Counted from the stretch's first letter, positions 14,662-22,262 are shown. The stretch: DNA of 36,784 nt from Catenulispora pinistramenti (GCF_018274385.1 NZ_JAAFYZ010000097.1:1-36784), one strand, 5' to 3'. The notes: generated by a model not told the origin, from the letters alone. A program made the numbers and translations.

Positions 14662-15354
14662 ATGTACTTCCAGCACGCCGCGGCCATCCGCTCCGAACAC
14701 CCCGACCTGGTCGCCGCCGCGGTCACCGTCACCGGCATCACTTCCACGGCCGACGTCGAGGAGCAGGTGAGGCGCTTCACGGCGATCGCCAGCGGGCGGC
14801 TCGCCGACGGCACGGAGTCCGACCTGCCCGAGATCAAGGCCTGGCGCCAGGCGTTCTCGAAGATGGGGCTCCGGCCCACGCAGTACCGCTGCGCCTCCGA
14901 GGCCCTGCTGCGACGGCTTCGCAAAGAAGGCGGACTCCCCCGCATCCACCCCCTGATCGACCTGTGCAACGCGGTCTCCGTCGCCTTCGCGATCCCGGTC
15001 GCGGCCCTGGACCTGGAGCACATCCACGGCGACCTCGAGGTCCGCCACGCCACCGGCGAGGAGGAGTACGTGACCTTCTCCGACACGATCGAGCACCCGG
15101 AGCCCGGCGAGGTGATCTTCGCGGACGCCGCCGGCGCCTCCCACGCCCGCCGCTGGACGAACCGCCAGAGCGGCAGCTCGGCCGTGCGGCCGGCCACCTC
15201 CCGGGTCCTGATCGTCGCCGAGGCGCTGCACCCCTCGGCCGCCGAGGACGTCACCGCCCTGATGAAGTCGCTCGTCGCCGAACTCTCGGCGGTGTGGCAG
15301 GCGACGCCCACGGCGGCGGTGCTGACCGCGGCGGCGCCACGGTTCGCGGCCTGA
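14662..15354 (+). CDS. B3/4 domain protein (PheT-editing-like)
   Basis: A 230-residue protein of the B3/4 domain family (PF03483), the fold used by phenylalanyl-tRNA synthetase beta for editing. Stand-alone members are thought to act on mischarged tRNA or amino-acid adducts, though most are untested. Signature pieces are FSKMGLRPTQYRCASEALLRRL, LPRIHPLIDLCNAVSVAFAIPV, VIFADAAGASHARRWTNRQS and VLIVAEALH. I chose ATG 14662; a GTG two codons earlier is equally possible, and neither has a strong ribosome site, so the mRNA may be leaderless. It is followed by a MarR gene 39 bp downstream on the same strand. Confidence 0.88.
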   Translation: MYFQHAAAIRSEHPDLVAAAVTVTGITSTADVEEQVRRFTAIASGRLADGTESDLPEIKAWRQAFSKMGLRPTQYRCASEALLRRLRKEGGLPRIHPLIDLCNAVSVAFAIPVAALDLEHIHGDLEVRHATGEEEYVTFSDTIEHPEPGEVIFADAAGASHARRWTNRQSGSSAVRPATSRVLIVAEALHPSAAEDVTALMKSLVAELSAVWQATPTAAVLTAAAPRFAA

Positions 15355-15393
15355 GCCGATGGTCCTGGATCCCGCACAGCTACCGTTTACCGC

Positions 15394-15870
15394 ATGACCC
15401 GCAAGGATGAGACGACGGCACCCGCTGCGACGCCGCCCAATCCCGGCACTCCCACCGCGATGCTGAGCGACCTGCTGTGGGAGGTCTCGGCGCACGTCGA
15501 GCTCCTGGGCGAATCCGCCCTCGCCGATCTGCCGATCACCACGGCTTCCAGCGGGATGCTCATGACCGTCCACGCCGAACCCGGGATCACCGTCGCGGAC
15601 ATCACACGCCGCATGCCCAGGTCCCAGCAGGCCGTCAGCCAGATCGTCACCCGCCTGGAGAAGCTGGGCCTGATCGAGCGCCGGGTGCGGCAGGGGCGCG
15701 GCGTCGGACTCCATCTGAGCGCCGAGGGCCGGTCGATGGCCGAAGCCGCCGTCGCCCGGGAGCGCGCTACCGATGAGCGGCTGGTCGCGATCCTCGGCCG
15801 GGAGCGCCATGACGCGCTGCGCCAGGTGCTGGTGGAGAGCCGGGCGCTGCTGCTGCAAGGGAAGCAGTAA
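15394..15870 (+). CDS. MarR family regulator
   Basis: A 158-residue winged-helix regulator. The HTH is GITVADITRRMPRSQQAVSQIVTRLEKLGLIERR followed by the wing RQGRGVGLHLSAEG (about residues 68-115), flanked by the dimerisation helices at both ends. The ATG at 15394 has no Shine-Dalgarno sequence; TACCGT at 15381-15386 could be a -10 for a leaderless mRNA. The long palindrome 20 bp downstream of its stop, overlapping the promoter of the SDR gene, is a good candidate for its binding site. MarR proteins usually repress and release DNA on binding small aromatic or lipophilic ligands. Confidence 0.92.
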   Translation: MTRKDETTAPAATPPNPGTPTAMLSDLLWEVSAHVELLGESALADLPITTASSGMLMTVHAEPGITVADITRRMPRSQQAVSQIVTRLEKLGLIERRVRQGRGVGLHLSAEGRSMAEAAVARERATDERLVAILGRERHDALRQVLVESRALLLQGKQ

Positions 15871-15889
15871 GCATGGGGGACGCTTAATG

Positions 15890-15924
15890 CAACATCTTGT
15901 TTCAACAAGATGTTGTGCTAATGT
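15890..15924 (+). promoter_or_regulatory. MarR-type operator overlapping the SDR promoter
   Basis: CAACATCTTGT (15890-15900) and ACAAGATGTTG (15905-15915) form a perfect 11-bp inverted repeat around TTCA. A -35-like TTGTTT (15897-15902) lies within it; 16 bases later TAATGT (15919-15924) is a good -10. Transcription would begin at about 15931, next to the SDR start codon at 15932, so the mRNA would be leaderless. A bound repressor would cover the -35 element. Confidence 0.8.
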
Positions 15925-15931
15925 GGGGTAC

Positions 15932-16720
15932 ATGGTCCACGCCTCACTCACAGCAGCGTTCGATCTCAGCGGTCGTCGTGCCGTGGTGACCGGGGCCGGG
16001 TCCGGCATCGGGCGCGCGGCGGCGATCGTCCTGGGCCAGGCCGGCGCTTCGGTGCTGGCTCTCGACATCGACGGCGCGGGCCTGGCCGAGACGAAGGCTC
16101 TCGCCTCGCGGACCTCGGACGCCGCGTCCGGAACCGCGTCCGCAACCGCATTCGCCGCCGCCGTCGTGGATGTCGCGGACTTCGCGGCGGTCGAGAACGC
16201 CCTGGCCGCCGACCGCTTCGACGTGGTGGTCAACGCCGCGGGCATCATGGCCCCCGACTCGCTCGCCGCGACCGACGGCGCGCAGTGGGACCGGGTGCTG
16301 GCGGTGAACCTGACCGGGTGCTTCAACGTGCTGAAGTGCGCCGTGCCGCACATGAGCGGCCCGGCCAGCGTCATCCAGATCTCCTCGATGATGGGGCACC
16401 GCGGTCTCGCGTTCCCCGCCTACACCGCGACCAAGGGGGCGGTCCTCGCCCTCACCCGGCAACTCGCCGACGAGCTCGGGCCGCGGGGTATCCGGGTCAA
16501 CTCAGTGAGCCCCGGCATGATCCTGACCGGGATGACGCGGGACCATCTCGCCCACGCCGAGCACCGCGACCAGATCACCGAGCGCACCCCGCTGCGCAGG
16601 GTGGGAGCGGCCGAAGACATCGGCTACGCGGTGCTCTATCTCGCCAGCGACCTGTCCGCGTTCGTCACCGGCACGGACATCCTGGTCGACGGCGGGCTGA
16701 CCTCCGTGATCAACCTGTGA
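15932..16720 (+). CDS. short-chain dehydrogenase/reductase
   Basis: A 262-residue classical SDR. Cofactor motif TGAGSGIG at residues 20-27, then VLALDIDG (acidic residue after the second strand, favouring NAD(H)), VVNAAGIM (NAAG), QISSMMGH with the catalytic Ser, and YTATKGAV with the Tyr-x-x-x-Lys pair. GIRVNSVSPGMI and VTGTDILVDGGL complete the family pattern. ATG 15932 is chosen because it coincides with the predicted transcription start; upstream in-frame codons would run through the operator. Length is standard. Control by the upstream MarR protein is strongly suggested by the operator. The substrate is unknown. Confidence 0.93.
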   Translation: MVHASLTAAFDLSGRRAVVTGAGSGIGRAAAIVLGQAGASVLALDIDGAGLAETKALASRTSDAASGTASATAFAAAVVDVADFAAVENALAADRFDVVVNAAGIMAPDSLAATDGAQWDRVLAVNLTGCFNVLKCAVPHMSGPASVIQISSMMGHRGLAFPAYTATKGAVLALTRQLADELGPRGIRVNSVSPGMILTGMTRDHLAHAEHRDQITERTPLRRVGAAEDIGYAVLYLASDLSAFVTGTDILVDGGLTSVINL

Positions 16721-17045
16721 GGGGCAGCGGAAGGCCCGATCGATACCCGGCCGCCACCAGAGCGGTGACCCACTGGTGGATGACCGCACCCGGACCGAAG
16801 TCGCCGTGGCCGGTCCACCAGTCGGAGCAGGTGATGGTCGTCCACGATGGCGGCGAACACGACAGGTATGAGTCCGATCCGGGATCCCGTGGCCACGCGG
16901 GTACGTCAGCCGACCGCGCCGATGAAGAACACGCATATACACAACGGCGTCCCACCCTGCCCGGCGGTGCGGCGCGCCACGGATCCATGAAGATCAACAG
17001 CCTGATGGCGCTGGTCAGTTCACTGATATGACGGGGTGAGACGGC
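16721..17045. other. gap without a recognisable gene
   Basis: This 325-bp gap lies between the convergent SDR and TetR stop codons. No frame gives a recognisable protein. On the minus strand one frame holds two hydrophobic bits (LCICVFFIGAVG and RIGLIPVVFAAIV) interrupted by a stop codon, which could be the trace of a decayed membrane protein gene, but this is weak. Confidence 0.4.
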
Positions 17046-17678
17046 CTACGCCCCACCGTCGGATCGGCCGTCCGCTCCCGCCGGGATCTGAAGTGCGGCG
17101 ATCGCGGCCTCGACAAGGGTTCTGGCCACATTGCCGGTGAGCATTCCGGTCACCAACCAGTGGTAGACAGGCGGGCCGAAGACCAGATCCCGGACCGTGC
17201 CGGCTTCGAGGTTCTTGTTCAGCCGGCCTTCGGCCAGTGCCCGTTCGATCAGGTCCGTGATCACGGTGTCGCGGGGCCTGAGGTATTGCAGGCGCAACAT
17301 CTCCGCCAGGTCGGGGCGGCGGCCCGCCTCGGCGAGCACAGCGATCGCGACTGGTCCGACGGGAGAGCCGGCCAATCGTAGTGCGAACTCGACCGCGAAC
17401 TCCTCAAGGTCGCGCAGCACCTCGCCGGTATCGGGTACACGCAGCGGCGGGACCGTCTCTATGAGGGCACTCACCACCAGATGGTCCTTGGTCGGCCAGC
17501 GCCGGTAGACCGCGGGCCGGCCCACTCCGGCGCGACCGGCGACCGCCTCGATCGTCAGTGCCGCGTATCCCTGCTCGATCAGCACCTCGACGGTGGCCGC
17601 GATGACGGCGCGGTCGAGGTCGGCGCTGCGGGGGCGGCCGCGGCGCGGGACGGCAGCGCCTTCGTCTTGATGAGTCAC
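17046..17678 (-). CDS. TetR family regulator
   Basis: A 210-residue TetR-type repressor. The N-terminal RRGRPRSADLDRAVIAATVE leads into the HTH AALTIEAVAGRAGVGRPAVYRRWPTKDHLVVSAL, the RPAVYRRW form being typical of the TetR_C_16-like subgroup of actinobacteria. The rest is helical and ligand-binding. The start is GTG 17678. It is divergent from a tautomerase gene; the 186-bp gap holds a small inverted repeat close to its own start. Target genes cannot be told beyond itself and perhaps the tautomerase. Confidence 0.92.
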   Translation of the reverse strand: MTHQDEGAAVPRRGRPRSADLDRAVIAATVEVLIEQGYAALTIEAVAGRAGVGRPAVYRRWPTKDHLVVSALIETVPPLRVPDTGEVLRDLEEFAVEFALRLAGSPVGPVAIAVLAEAGRRPDLAEMLRLQYLRPRDTVITDLIERALAEGRLNKNLEAGTVRDLVFGPPVYHWLVTGMLTGNVARTLVEAAIAALQIPAGADGRSDGGA

Positions 17679-17687
17679 GCGTCAAAC

Positions 17688-17707
17688 ATTACAGTACGAC
17701 TCGTAAT
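17688..17707. promoter_or_regulatory. candidate TetR operator
   Basis: ATTAC (17688-17692) and GTAAT (17703-17707) form a 5-bp inverted repeat with a ten-base spacer, ten bases before the TetR start codon. The site is unusually AT-rich for this DNA. The arms are short, so the call is tentative. Confidence 0.45.
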
Positions 17708-17864
17708 CAAACTATGGCGCTGCTCGTAGCGGGACTCCAGGGCGCATGATGATCGGCAAGCGGTCCACCCGAGGGCTTCGGCTCACGATGGCCGCGCACG
17801 ATGCCGACAGATCCGTCATCGCCCTCGTCACCGGATCGGGCCGTCGCGACAACTGGAGGACCTC

Positions 17865-18269
17865 GTGCCGTTCGCTCGCCTGACTGTGGCTGATCCCGAC
17901 TTGTCCATCCAGACCCAACAGAACCTGGTGGAAGGCATCACCAAGCTGCTTGCCTCCACACTGCTCAAATCACCGCAGGTCACCGTCGTCAGTACCGTCC
18001 TGGCCCCCCGCGAGCAGTGGTTCGTCGCGGCCACGCCCCAGACCCACGCGACCGGGGCCCACCTGGAGGTCAGTATCACCGCCGGCACCAACACCACCGA
18101 CGAGAAGGCAGCCTTCCTCCGCGAGGCCCACCGCCTGCTGGCCGACACTCTTCACACGCTCTCACCCGCCGTCTACGTCGCCCTCCATGAGCTGGACGCC
18201 GGCTCCTGGGGCTACAACGGCGTCAGCCAGCTGGCTCGCCGCGAGCAGGACCCGTCGGAAACAGACTGA
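17865..18269 (+). CDS. tautomerase family protein (4-OT/MIF-like)
   Basis: A 134-residue protein that begins (M)PFARLTVADPDLSIQTQQNLVEGIT. Pro follows the start Met and would become the catalytic N-terminal Pro after Met removal, the hallmark of the tautomerase superfamily. Further on YVALHELDAGSWGYNGVS matches the second half of longer (dimer-of-domain type) members. CTGGAGGA six bases before the GTG fixes the start; a Pro at position 2 supports it. It is divergent from a TetR gene. The substrate is unknown; keto-enol tautomerisation of aromatic catabolites is typical. Confidence 0.83.
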   Translation: MPFARLTVADPDLSIQTQQNLVEGITKLLASTLLKSPQVTVVSTVLAPREQWFVAATPQTHATGAHLEVSITAGTNTTDEKAAFLREAHRLLADTLHTLSPAVYVALHELDAGSWGYNGVSQLARREQDPSETD

Positions 18270-18307
18270 GCCCGAGTCCGCCGGCCAATGTCGGTGGCGT
18301 TGCCCCG

Positions 18308-18427
18308 TCACCAGTATTGGTTGTCGGACTCCAGAGCGAAGGTGAGCTGATGGACCAGCTCCGTACCGGGCAGACCGAAGGAGCTCAGCGCGTTGGCCCA
18401 GTCCAGGGTGTTGCCGATCAGAGTCAT
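18308..18427 (-). CDS. possible 39-residue small protein or 3' remnant
   Basis: The minus strand encodes MTLIGNTLDWANALSSFGLP, then GTELVHQLTFALESDNQYW and a stop. I do not recognise it. The composition is protein-like rather than random, with Trp near the middle and end. It is in the same frame as the DinB gene just upstream, separated by that gene's TGA and eight sense codons; a GTG four codons before the Met is an alternative start. There is no good ribosome site. It might be a small translated peptide, the C-terminus of a decayed gene, or a readthrough extension of the DinB protein. Confidence 0.35.
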   Translation of the reverse strand: MTLIGNTLDWANALSSFGLPGTELVHQLTFALESDNQYW

Positions 18428-18448
18428 ACCGCGGGGCACGGTCCCGAA

Positions 18449-19039
18449 TCACTTCGCCGCGCGGGCCGCCGCTTCGAGACGGTCGCGATAGTCGGCCCAC
18501 CACTGCTCGTCGTGGTCCGGCAGATTCGAGGTGCGGGTGTTGAGTCCGGCCGAGCCGTCGATCTGCTCGCGCACGATGTCGGCGTGCCCGGCATGCCGGT
18601 TCGTCTCGGCGACCATGTGCACCATGATCGTGTGCAGCGTCACGGCGCCGCGCTCGCCCCACCACGGCACCCGGCCCGGCGCGTCGAGGTCCAGGGCGTC
18701 GATGGTGGCGTCGGCATGCGCCCAGGCGCGGTGGTAGAGCCCCACGATGTCCTCGCGCGACTGCTCGGGGGTCGCCCAAAAGTCGGCGTTCTCCTCGGCA
18801 TCGTCCTCGACCCACGGCATCGGCTCGGGGAACGGCCGGTCGAAGATCTCGCCGAAGTAGCCCGCGGCGGTGCTCGCGACGTGCTTGATCAGACCGAGCA
18901 GATTCGTCCCGGTCGGGGTGAGCGGCCGGCGGATGTCGTATTCGGACAGTCCGTCGAGCTTCCACAGCAGCGCCTCGCGGGAGGTGCGCAGGTAGCGGTG
19001 CAGGACGGCCTTGGGATCGAGGGCTTCGGGACTTGGCAT
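18449..19039 (-). CDS. DinB superfamily protein (DUF664)
   Basis: A 196-residue DinB/DUF664 protein, a four-helix bundle related to thiol-dependent S-transferases and maleylpyruvate isomerases. Visible are LHRYLRTSREALLWKLDGLS, NLLGLIKHVASTAAGYFGEIF (first metal-ligand His), and HTIMVHMVAETNRHAGHADIVREQIDG with the other His residues. In actinobacteria such proteins often use mycothiol or bacillithiol, but the substrate is unknown here. ATG 19039 is used; the longer frame to 19453 is the shadow of the gene upstream. It lies 113 bp downstream of the BlaB-like gene on the same strand and may be a separate unit. Confidence 0.88.
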   Translation of the reverse strand: MPSPEALDPKAVLHRYLRTSREALLWKLDGLSEYDIRRPLTPTGTNLLGLIKHVASTAAGYFGEIFDRPFPEPMPWVEDDAEENADFWATPEQSREDIVGLYHRAWAHADATIDALDLDAPGRVPWWGERGAVTLHTIMVHMVAETNRHAGHADIVREQIDGSAGLNTRTSNLPDHDEQWWADYRDRLEAAARAAK

Positions 19040-19152
19040 GCCCGAAGTTTGCCATGCCGCCCCGCGCTCTCCTGGAAACCTCACGATTCGGGTGACGGTG
19101 GGGGTGGTGGCCGGCTTGCTGCTCGCAGCCGGGTGCAGGGGCCGGCTGCCGT

Positions 19153-20055
19153 TCAGAGCCCGCGCAGGTGGTCGTGCAGGGCGCGGGCGACCCGGCCGAT
19201 CACCGCGTCCGCCGCGGGCTGCGCCGCCGCGGGCACCGTCGACTCGGTCAGGGCCACCACCACATAGGTCTCGCCGTCTTCGTGTTCGACGACGCCCGCG
19301 TCGTGGCGCAGGTTGAGCAGGGTTCCGGACTTGGAGGCCCAGCCGGTCGCGTCGGAGATGAAGTCGGGGCCGAGGCGGCGTTGCAGGACACCGTCCCGCA
19401 TCAGGGCTCTGACTCTGGCGGCGACCCGCGGGTGGAGCGCGGAGGGCGCCCACAGTTCTTGGAGCAGGTCGGCGAACGCCCGCGCGGTCCCGGTGTTGGC
19501 GCGGGAAACGTCCAGCGGCGCGACCGGGTGGCCGCCGCCGGGGGTGCGGGCACCGATGACGAGGGCGTGTACGAGGTGCGGGCCGTCCGGGCCGGGTTCG
19601 GTGCCGAAGACGTTGAGGAGGTCGCGCATCGGGTGGCGCACCGCGATGCCTTTGATCCCGGCGTCGGTGAGGACGCGGTCGACCTCGGCCGGCGGCACGA
19701 GGGCGAACAGCGCGTCGGCGGCGGCGCTGTCGCTGATGGAGACCGCGAGGTAGACCAGGTCGTCGATCGCGATGCGGGCCGGGTGGGTGAAGCGGCCGAT
19801 GCCGACCGGCGGCGTGGCGCTGTCGGGGTCGGGGGCGATGGCGAGCTGGCGCGCGCCGTCGAGCCGGCCGAGGCGGATCTGTTCCAGGACGGCGATCGCC
19901 AGCGGGACCTTGACCAGTGAGGCGATGGGATAGACGACGTCCGGGTCGAGGGCGATCTCTTGGCCGGTGTCGAGGTTGCGGACGAGGAAGGATCCTGACA
20001 GGCCGGCTTCGGTGAGGCGGTCGCCGAGCTCTGCGATCAGTTCTCTGTCACGCAT
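19153..20055 (-). CDS. BlaB-like serine-hydrolase-fold regulator of beta-lactamase
   Basis: A 300-residue protein with the penicillin-recognising fold and no signal peptide, thus probably cytoplasmic. The three motif positions are S46-L-V-K49 (PIASLVKVPLAIAV), S108-D-S110 in place of SDN, and K242-S-G244 (WASKSGTLLNLRHDAG). It lacks a clear class A Glu166 motif. Its start overlaps the LysR stop by eight bases, and the pair faces a class A beta-lactamase gene. This is the layout of blaA-blaB and blaL in Streptomyces cacaoi, where the cytoplasmic-type BlaB is needed for induction together with the LysR protein BlaA. I infer the same sensing role here; a plain hydrolase is the alternative. Confidence 0.82.
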   Translation of the reverse strand: MRDRELIAELGDRLTEAGLSGSFLVRNLDTGQEIALDPDVVYPIASLVKVPLAIAVLEQIRLGRLDGARQLAIAPDPDSATPPVGIGRFTHPARIAIDDLVYLAVSISDSAAADALFALVPPAEVDRVLTDAGIKGIAVRHPMRDLLNVFGTEPGPDGPHLVHALVIGARTPGGGHPVAPLDVSRANTGTARAFADLLQELWAPSALHPRVAARVRALMRDGVLQRRLGPDFISDATGWASKSGTLLNLRHDAGVVEHEDGETYVVVALTESTVPAAAQPAADAVIGRVARALHDHLRGL

Positions 20056-20962
20056 CCGCCGCTCCTGTCTCGCCGGTCCCGGCTGCTCCCAGCGCGCGGG
20101 CGAGTTCGGCGCCCACACGCGAGCGTAAGAGCGCGGCGTCTTCACCGATATGTGCGGCGATCGTGTATCCCCGGGCAAGGGCCGCCCCGGCGATCGGTCG
20201 CCACAGGAGGCCCAGTTCCTTCGCCTGGCTCGCTGAGGCCAGAACGAAGTCGCGGGTGCGGAACGCCGCACCGACCGCCGTGACCAGCGATATCGCGACC
20301 GGAATCTGTCCCGGCAGCAGCGCGGCGCGGTGTCCGGCGCGTTGGAGGACGTCGCGCACGTGCGGAACGTCGTCCTCGGGCTGGATCCACACGCGGCGCA
20401 GCGCCGTCGGTTCCGTCCGCGAGGGCCGCAGCGATTCGAGCCGCATCGCGCGGGGTTCCGCTTCGTTCCTTCCGGCCGCCGGCGCCGAGGCGAGCCCGAG
20501 CGGGACGACCCATGCCGCCTCGTCCGGCGGCACCGCCTGCACCGCCGCGCGTACTGTCTTGTCGCGCATCCATGCCGCTCGCCGCTCCGGACCCGCGCTG
20601 CGCAGATCCAGCGCCACGTCCGCCTCGCGCGCCGCGGCGTCGAGCAGCGCCAGGTGCCGGACGTCGCAGATCTCGGGCACGGCCAGCGTCAACGGCCGCA
20701 GCTTGGCCTCCGCGGCGTGCTGGTCGAGCGCGTCGGCGTACTGCACCAGGCGCTTGGCCGGGCCGAGGATGTCCTGGCCGAAGACGGTCAGCACGGCGCG
20801 GCGTGCCGTGCGGTCGAACAGCGGCTGCCGGAAGTGCTTCTCCAGCGCGGCCACCCGGCGGCTGGCGACCGACTGCGGTATGCCCTCGGCCGCCGCGCCG
20901 AGCGTGAAGCTGCCGCGTTCGGCCACGCTGGCGAAGATGCGGCAGGCGCTGACGAGGTCCAC
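20048..20962 (-). CDS. LysR family regulator of beta-lactamase (BlaA/AmpR-like)
   Basis: A 304-residue LysR-type regulator. The HTH lies at residues 3-62: LVSACRIFASVAERGSFTLGAAAEGIPQS, then VASRRVAALEKHFRQPLFDR and RAVLTVFG. The C-terminal two-thirds form the ligand-binding region, ending in an Ala-rich tail. The GTG start at 20962 (VDLVSACRIF) fits the family's usual N-terminus; the open frame continues upstream to 21127 across the promoter and into bla, which is implausible. No Shine-Dalgarno is present; TACGAT about nine bases upstream may be a -10 of a leaderless mRNA. It is divergent from bla, 84 bp apart, and co-transcribed with the BlaB-like gene. Confidence 0.88.
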   Translation of the reverse strand: MDLVSACRIFASVAERGSFTLGAAAEGIPQSVASRRVAALEKHFRQPLFDRTARRAVLTVFGQDILGPAKRLVQYADALDQHAAEAKLRPLTLAVPEICDVRHLALLDAAAREADVALDLRSAGPERRAAWMRDKTVRAAVQAVPPDEAAWVVPLGLASAPAAGRNEAEPRAMRLESLRPSRTEPTALRRVWIQPEDDVPHVRDVLQRAGHRAALLPGQIPVAISLVTAVGAAFRTRDFVLASASQAKELGLLWRPIAGAALARGYTIAAHIGEDAALLRSRVGAELARALGAAGTGETGAADA

Positions 20963-20975
20963 GGGATCAGATCGT

Positions 20976-20990
20976 ATGCCGAATGTGCAT
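20976..20990. promoter_or_regulatory. candidate LysR box between LysR and bla
   Basis: ATGC (20976-20979) and GCAT (20987-20990) form an inverted repeat around seven bases, containing a T-N11-A pattern (T20977, A20989) typical of LysR sites. It lies in the 84-bp gap between the divergent genes, close to the LysR start, the classical place for autoregulation and activation of the target. Confidence 0.5.
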
Positions 20991-21046
20991 GGAACATGGC
21001 GTGGGGGTCTTTGACCGCATGGATCATCGCGGACAGGCTGGCCGTT

Positions 21047-22015
21047 ATGAGGAGATTCACGGTCGCGGTCGCGGCCTCGCTCGGATTGGCCGCCACGACG
21101 CTCGCCGGATGCTCGTCGGCCTCGCATGCGACCAGCACCGGTGCCGGCGCTGGTGCTGGTGCCGCCGCCACATCACCATCGGCGTCCGGGGCGACGAGCA
21201 CACCCTCCGGCTCCCCCACCGCCACGGCAACCGACACGGCGGCGTTCACCGCGCTCCAGTCCCGCTACCACGCACAGCTCGGCCTCTACGCGCTCGACAC
21301 CGGCTCCGGCCGCACGGTCGCCTTCCAAGCCGACCAGCGGTTCGCGTCCTGCTCGACCGTCAAGGCCCTGGTGGCGGCCGAGTTGCTGCGCCGCGAAACC
21401 GACGCCCAGCTCAACCAGACCATCACCTACTCCGCCGCAGACCTCGTCGACTACTCCCCCGTCACCTCGCAGCACGTGACCGGCGGCATGAGCCTCACGG
21501 CCGTGATGACCGCCGCGGTCGAGGTCAGCGACAACACGGCCCTGAACCTGATGCTCACCCAACTCGGCGGCCCACCCGCGCTGCAGACCGCCCTTCGCGG
21601 CCTGAACGACCCGACCACCAACGCCGACCGCACCGAGCCGACGATCAACTCCGCGACGCCCGGCGACACCCGCGACACCAGCACCCCCCGGGCACTGGCC
21701 GAGGACCTGCGCGCCTACGCACTCGGCGACGTCCTCACCCCGCAACGCCGCGCGATGCTGACCGGCTGGCTCACCGCCAACACCACCGGCGGCCCCTACA
21801 TCCGCGCCGCGGTCCCGCCGGGCTGGACGGTCGGCGACAAGACCGGCAACGGCGACTACGGCACCCGTGACGACATCGCAGTGCTCTGGCCGCCGCACCG
21901 GGCGCCGATCGTGATCGCGGTGCTCTCCAACCGCGGCGACGCGAAGGACGCGAGTTCCGGGGACGCGTTGATCGCGGACGCGACGAAGGTCGCGCTTCAG
22001 GGGCTCGGCACCTAG
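21047..22015 (+). CDS. bla: class A beta-lactamase (lipoprotein)
   Basis: A 322-residue class A serine beta-lactamase that hydrolyses beta-lactam antibiotics. The signal sequence ends in the lipobox L19-A-G-C22, so it is likely a lipoprotein anchored on the membrane; an RRF at the start also resembles a Tat signal. An Ala/Gly/Ser/Thr-rich linker (about 24-63) precedes the catalytic domain. All motifs are present: S103-T-V-K106, S161-D-N163, E197-P-T-I-N201 and K265-T-G267, so it should be active. Upstream in-frame codons back to 20330 are antisense to the LysR gene; ATG 21047 begins the signal peptide. The divergent LysR/BlaB pair indicates inducible expression. Confidence 0.95.
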   Translation: MRRFTVAVAASLGLAATTLAGCSSASHATSTGAGAGAGAAATSPSASGATSTPSGSPTATATDTAAFTALQSRYHAQLGLYALDTGSGRTVAFQADQRFASCSTVKALVAAELLRRETDAQLNQTITYSAADLVDYSPVTSQHVTGGMSLTAVMTAAVEVSDNTALNLMLTQLGGPPALQTALRGLNDPTTNADRTEPTINSATPGDTRDTSTPRALAEDLRAYALGDVLTPQRRAMLTGWLTANTTGGPYIRAAVPPGWTVGDKTGNGDYGTRDDIAVLWPPHRAPIVIAVLSNRGDAKDASSGDALIADATKVALQGLGT

Positions 22016-22029
22016 GCTTGATTTTCATA

Positions 22030-22044
22030 ACGCGGTTTCCGCGT
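22030..22044 (+). terminator. small hairpin after bla
   Basis: ACGCGG (22030-22035) and CCGCGT (22039-22044) form a perfect six-base stem with a TTT loop, 14 bases after the bla stop. Short, with no T tract, so only a candidate. Confidence 0.35.
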
Positions 22045-22058
22045 GACACGTTCTCAGC

Positions 22059-22262
22059 GTGACGGACCACTGGAGCCGGGATGCCGGCACCGCCCCCTAC
22101 GAGTTCCTGACCGAAGTCGAACTCCGCCCCGCCCCCGACGGCGGCACCCACGTCCGCATGACCGCCGACGCCATGCACGACCAGGAGTGGACCCGGCGCC
22201 TCGCCGCCGGCCGCGCCAACGAGATGGACAACCTGGGGAACGTGGTGGGGCGGAACGCGTGA
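22059..22262 (+). pseudogene. SRPBCC domain fragment (C-terminal part)
   Basis: A 67-codon frame opening with GTG reads MTDHWSRDAGTAPYEFLTEV, then ELRPAPDGGTHVRMTADAMHDQEWTRRL and GRANEMDNLGNVVGR. This is the second half of an SRPBCC (AHSA1/START-like) domain, from the strand before the GGT turn to the long C-terminal helix. The N-terminal half is absent, since bla ends only 43 bases upstream. I read it as a leftover of a gene lost by deletion. It is the second truncated SRPBCC gene in the window. Confidence 0.65.

Noticed and set aside
14089-16374. A 761-codon open frame on the minus strand
   Set aside because: It is antisense to the citrate synthase remnant, the B3/4, MarR and SDR genes, which have clear family motifs. 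Its translation is low-complexity Ala/Arg/Ser.
16285-17031. Plus-strand frame running from the SDR gene into the gap
   Set aside because: The first part is a shadow of the SDR gene and the remainder resembles no protein family.
20330-21046. Upstream extension of the beta-lactamase frame
   Set aside because: It runs antisense to the LysR gene and would bury the lipoprotein signal sequence that starts at 21047.
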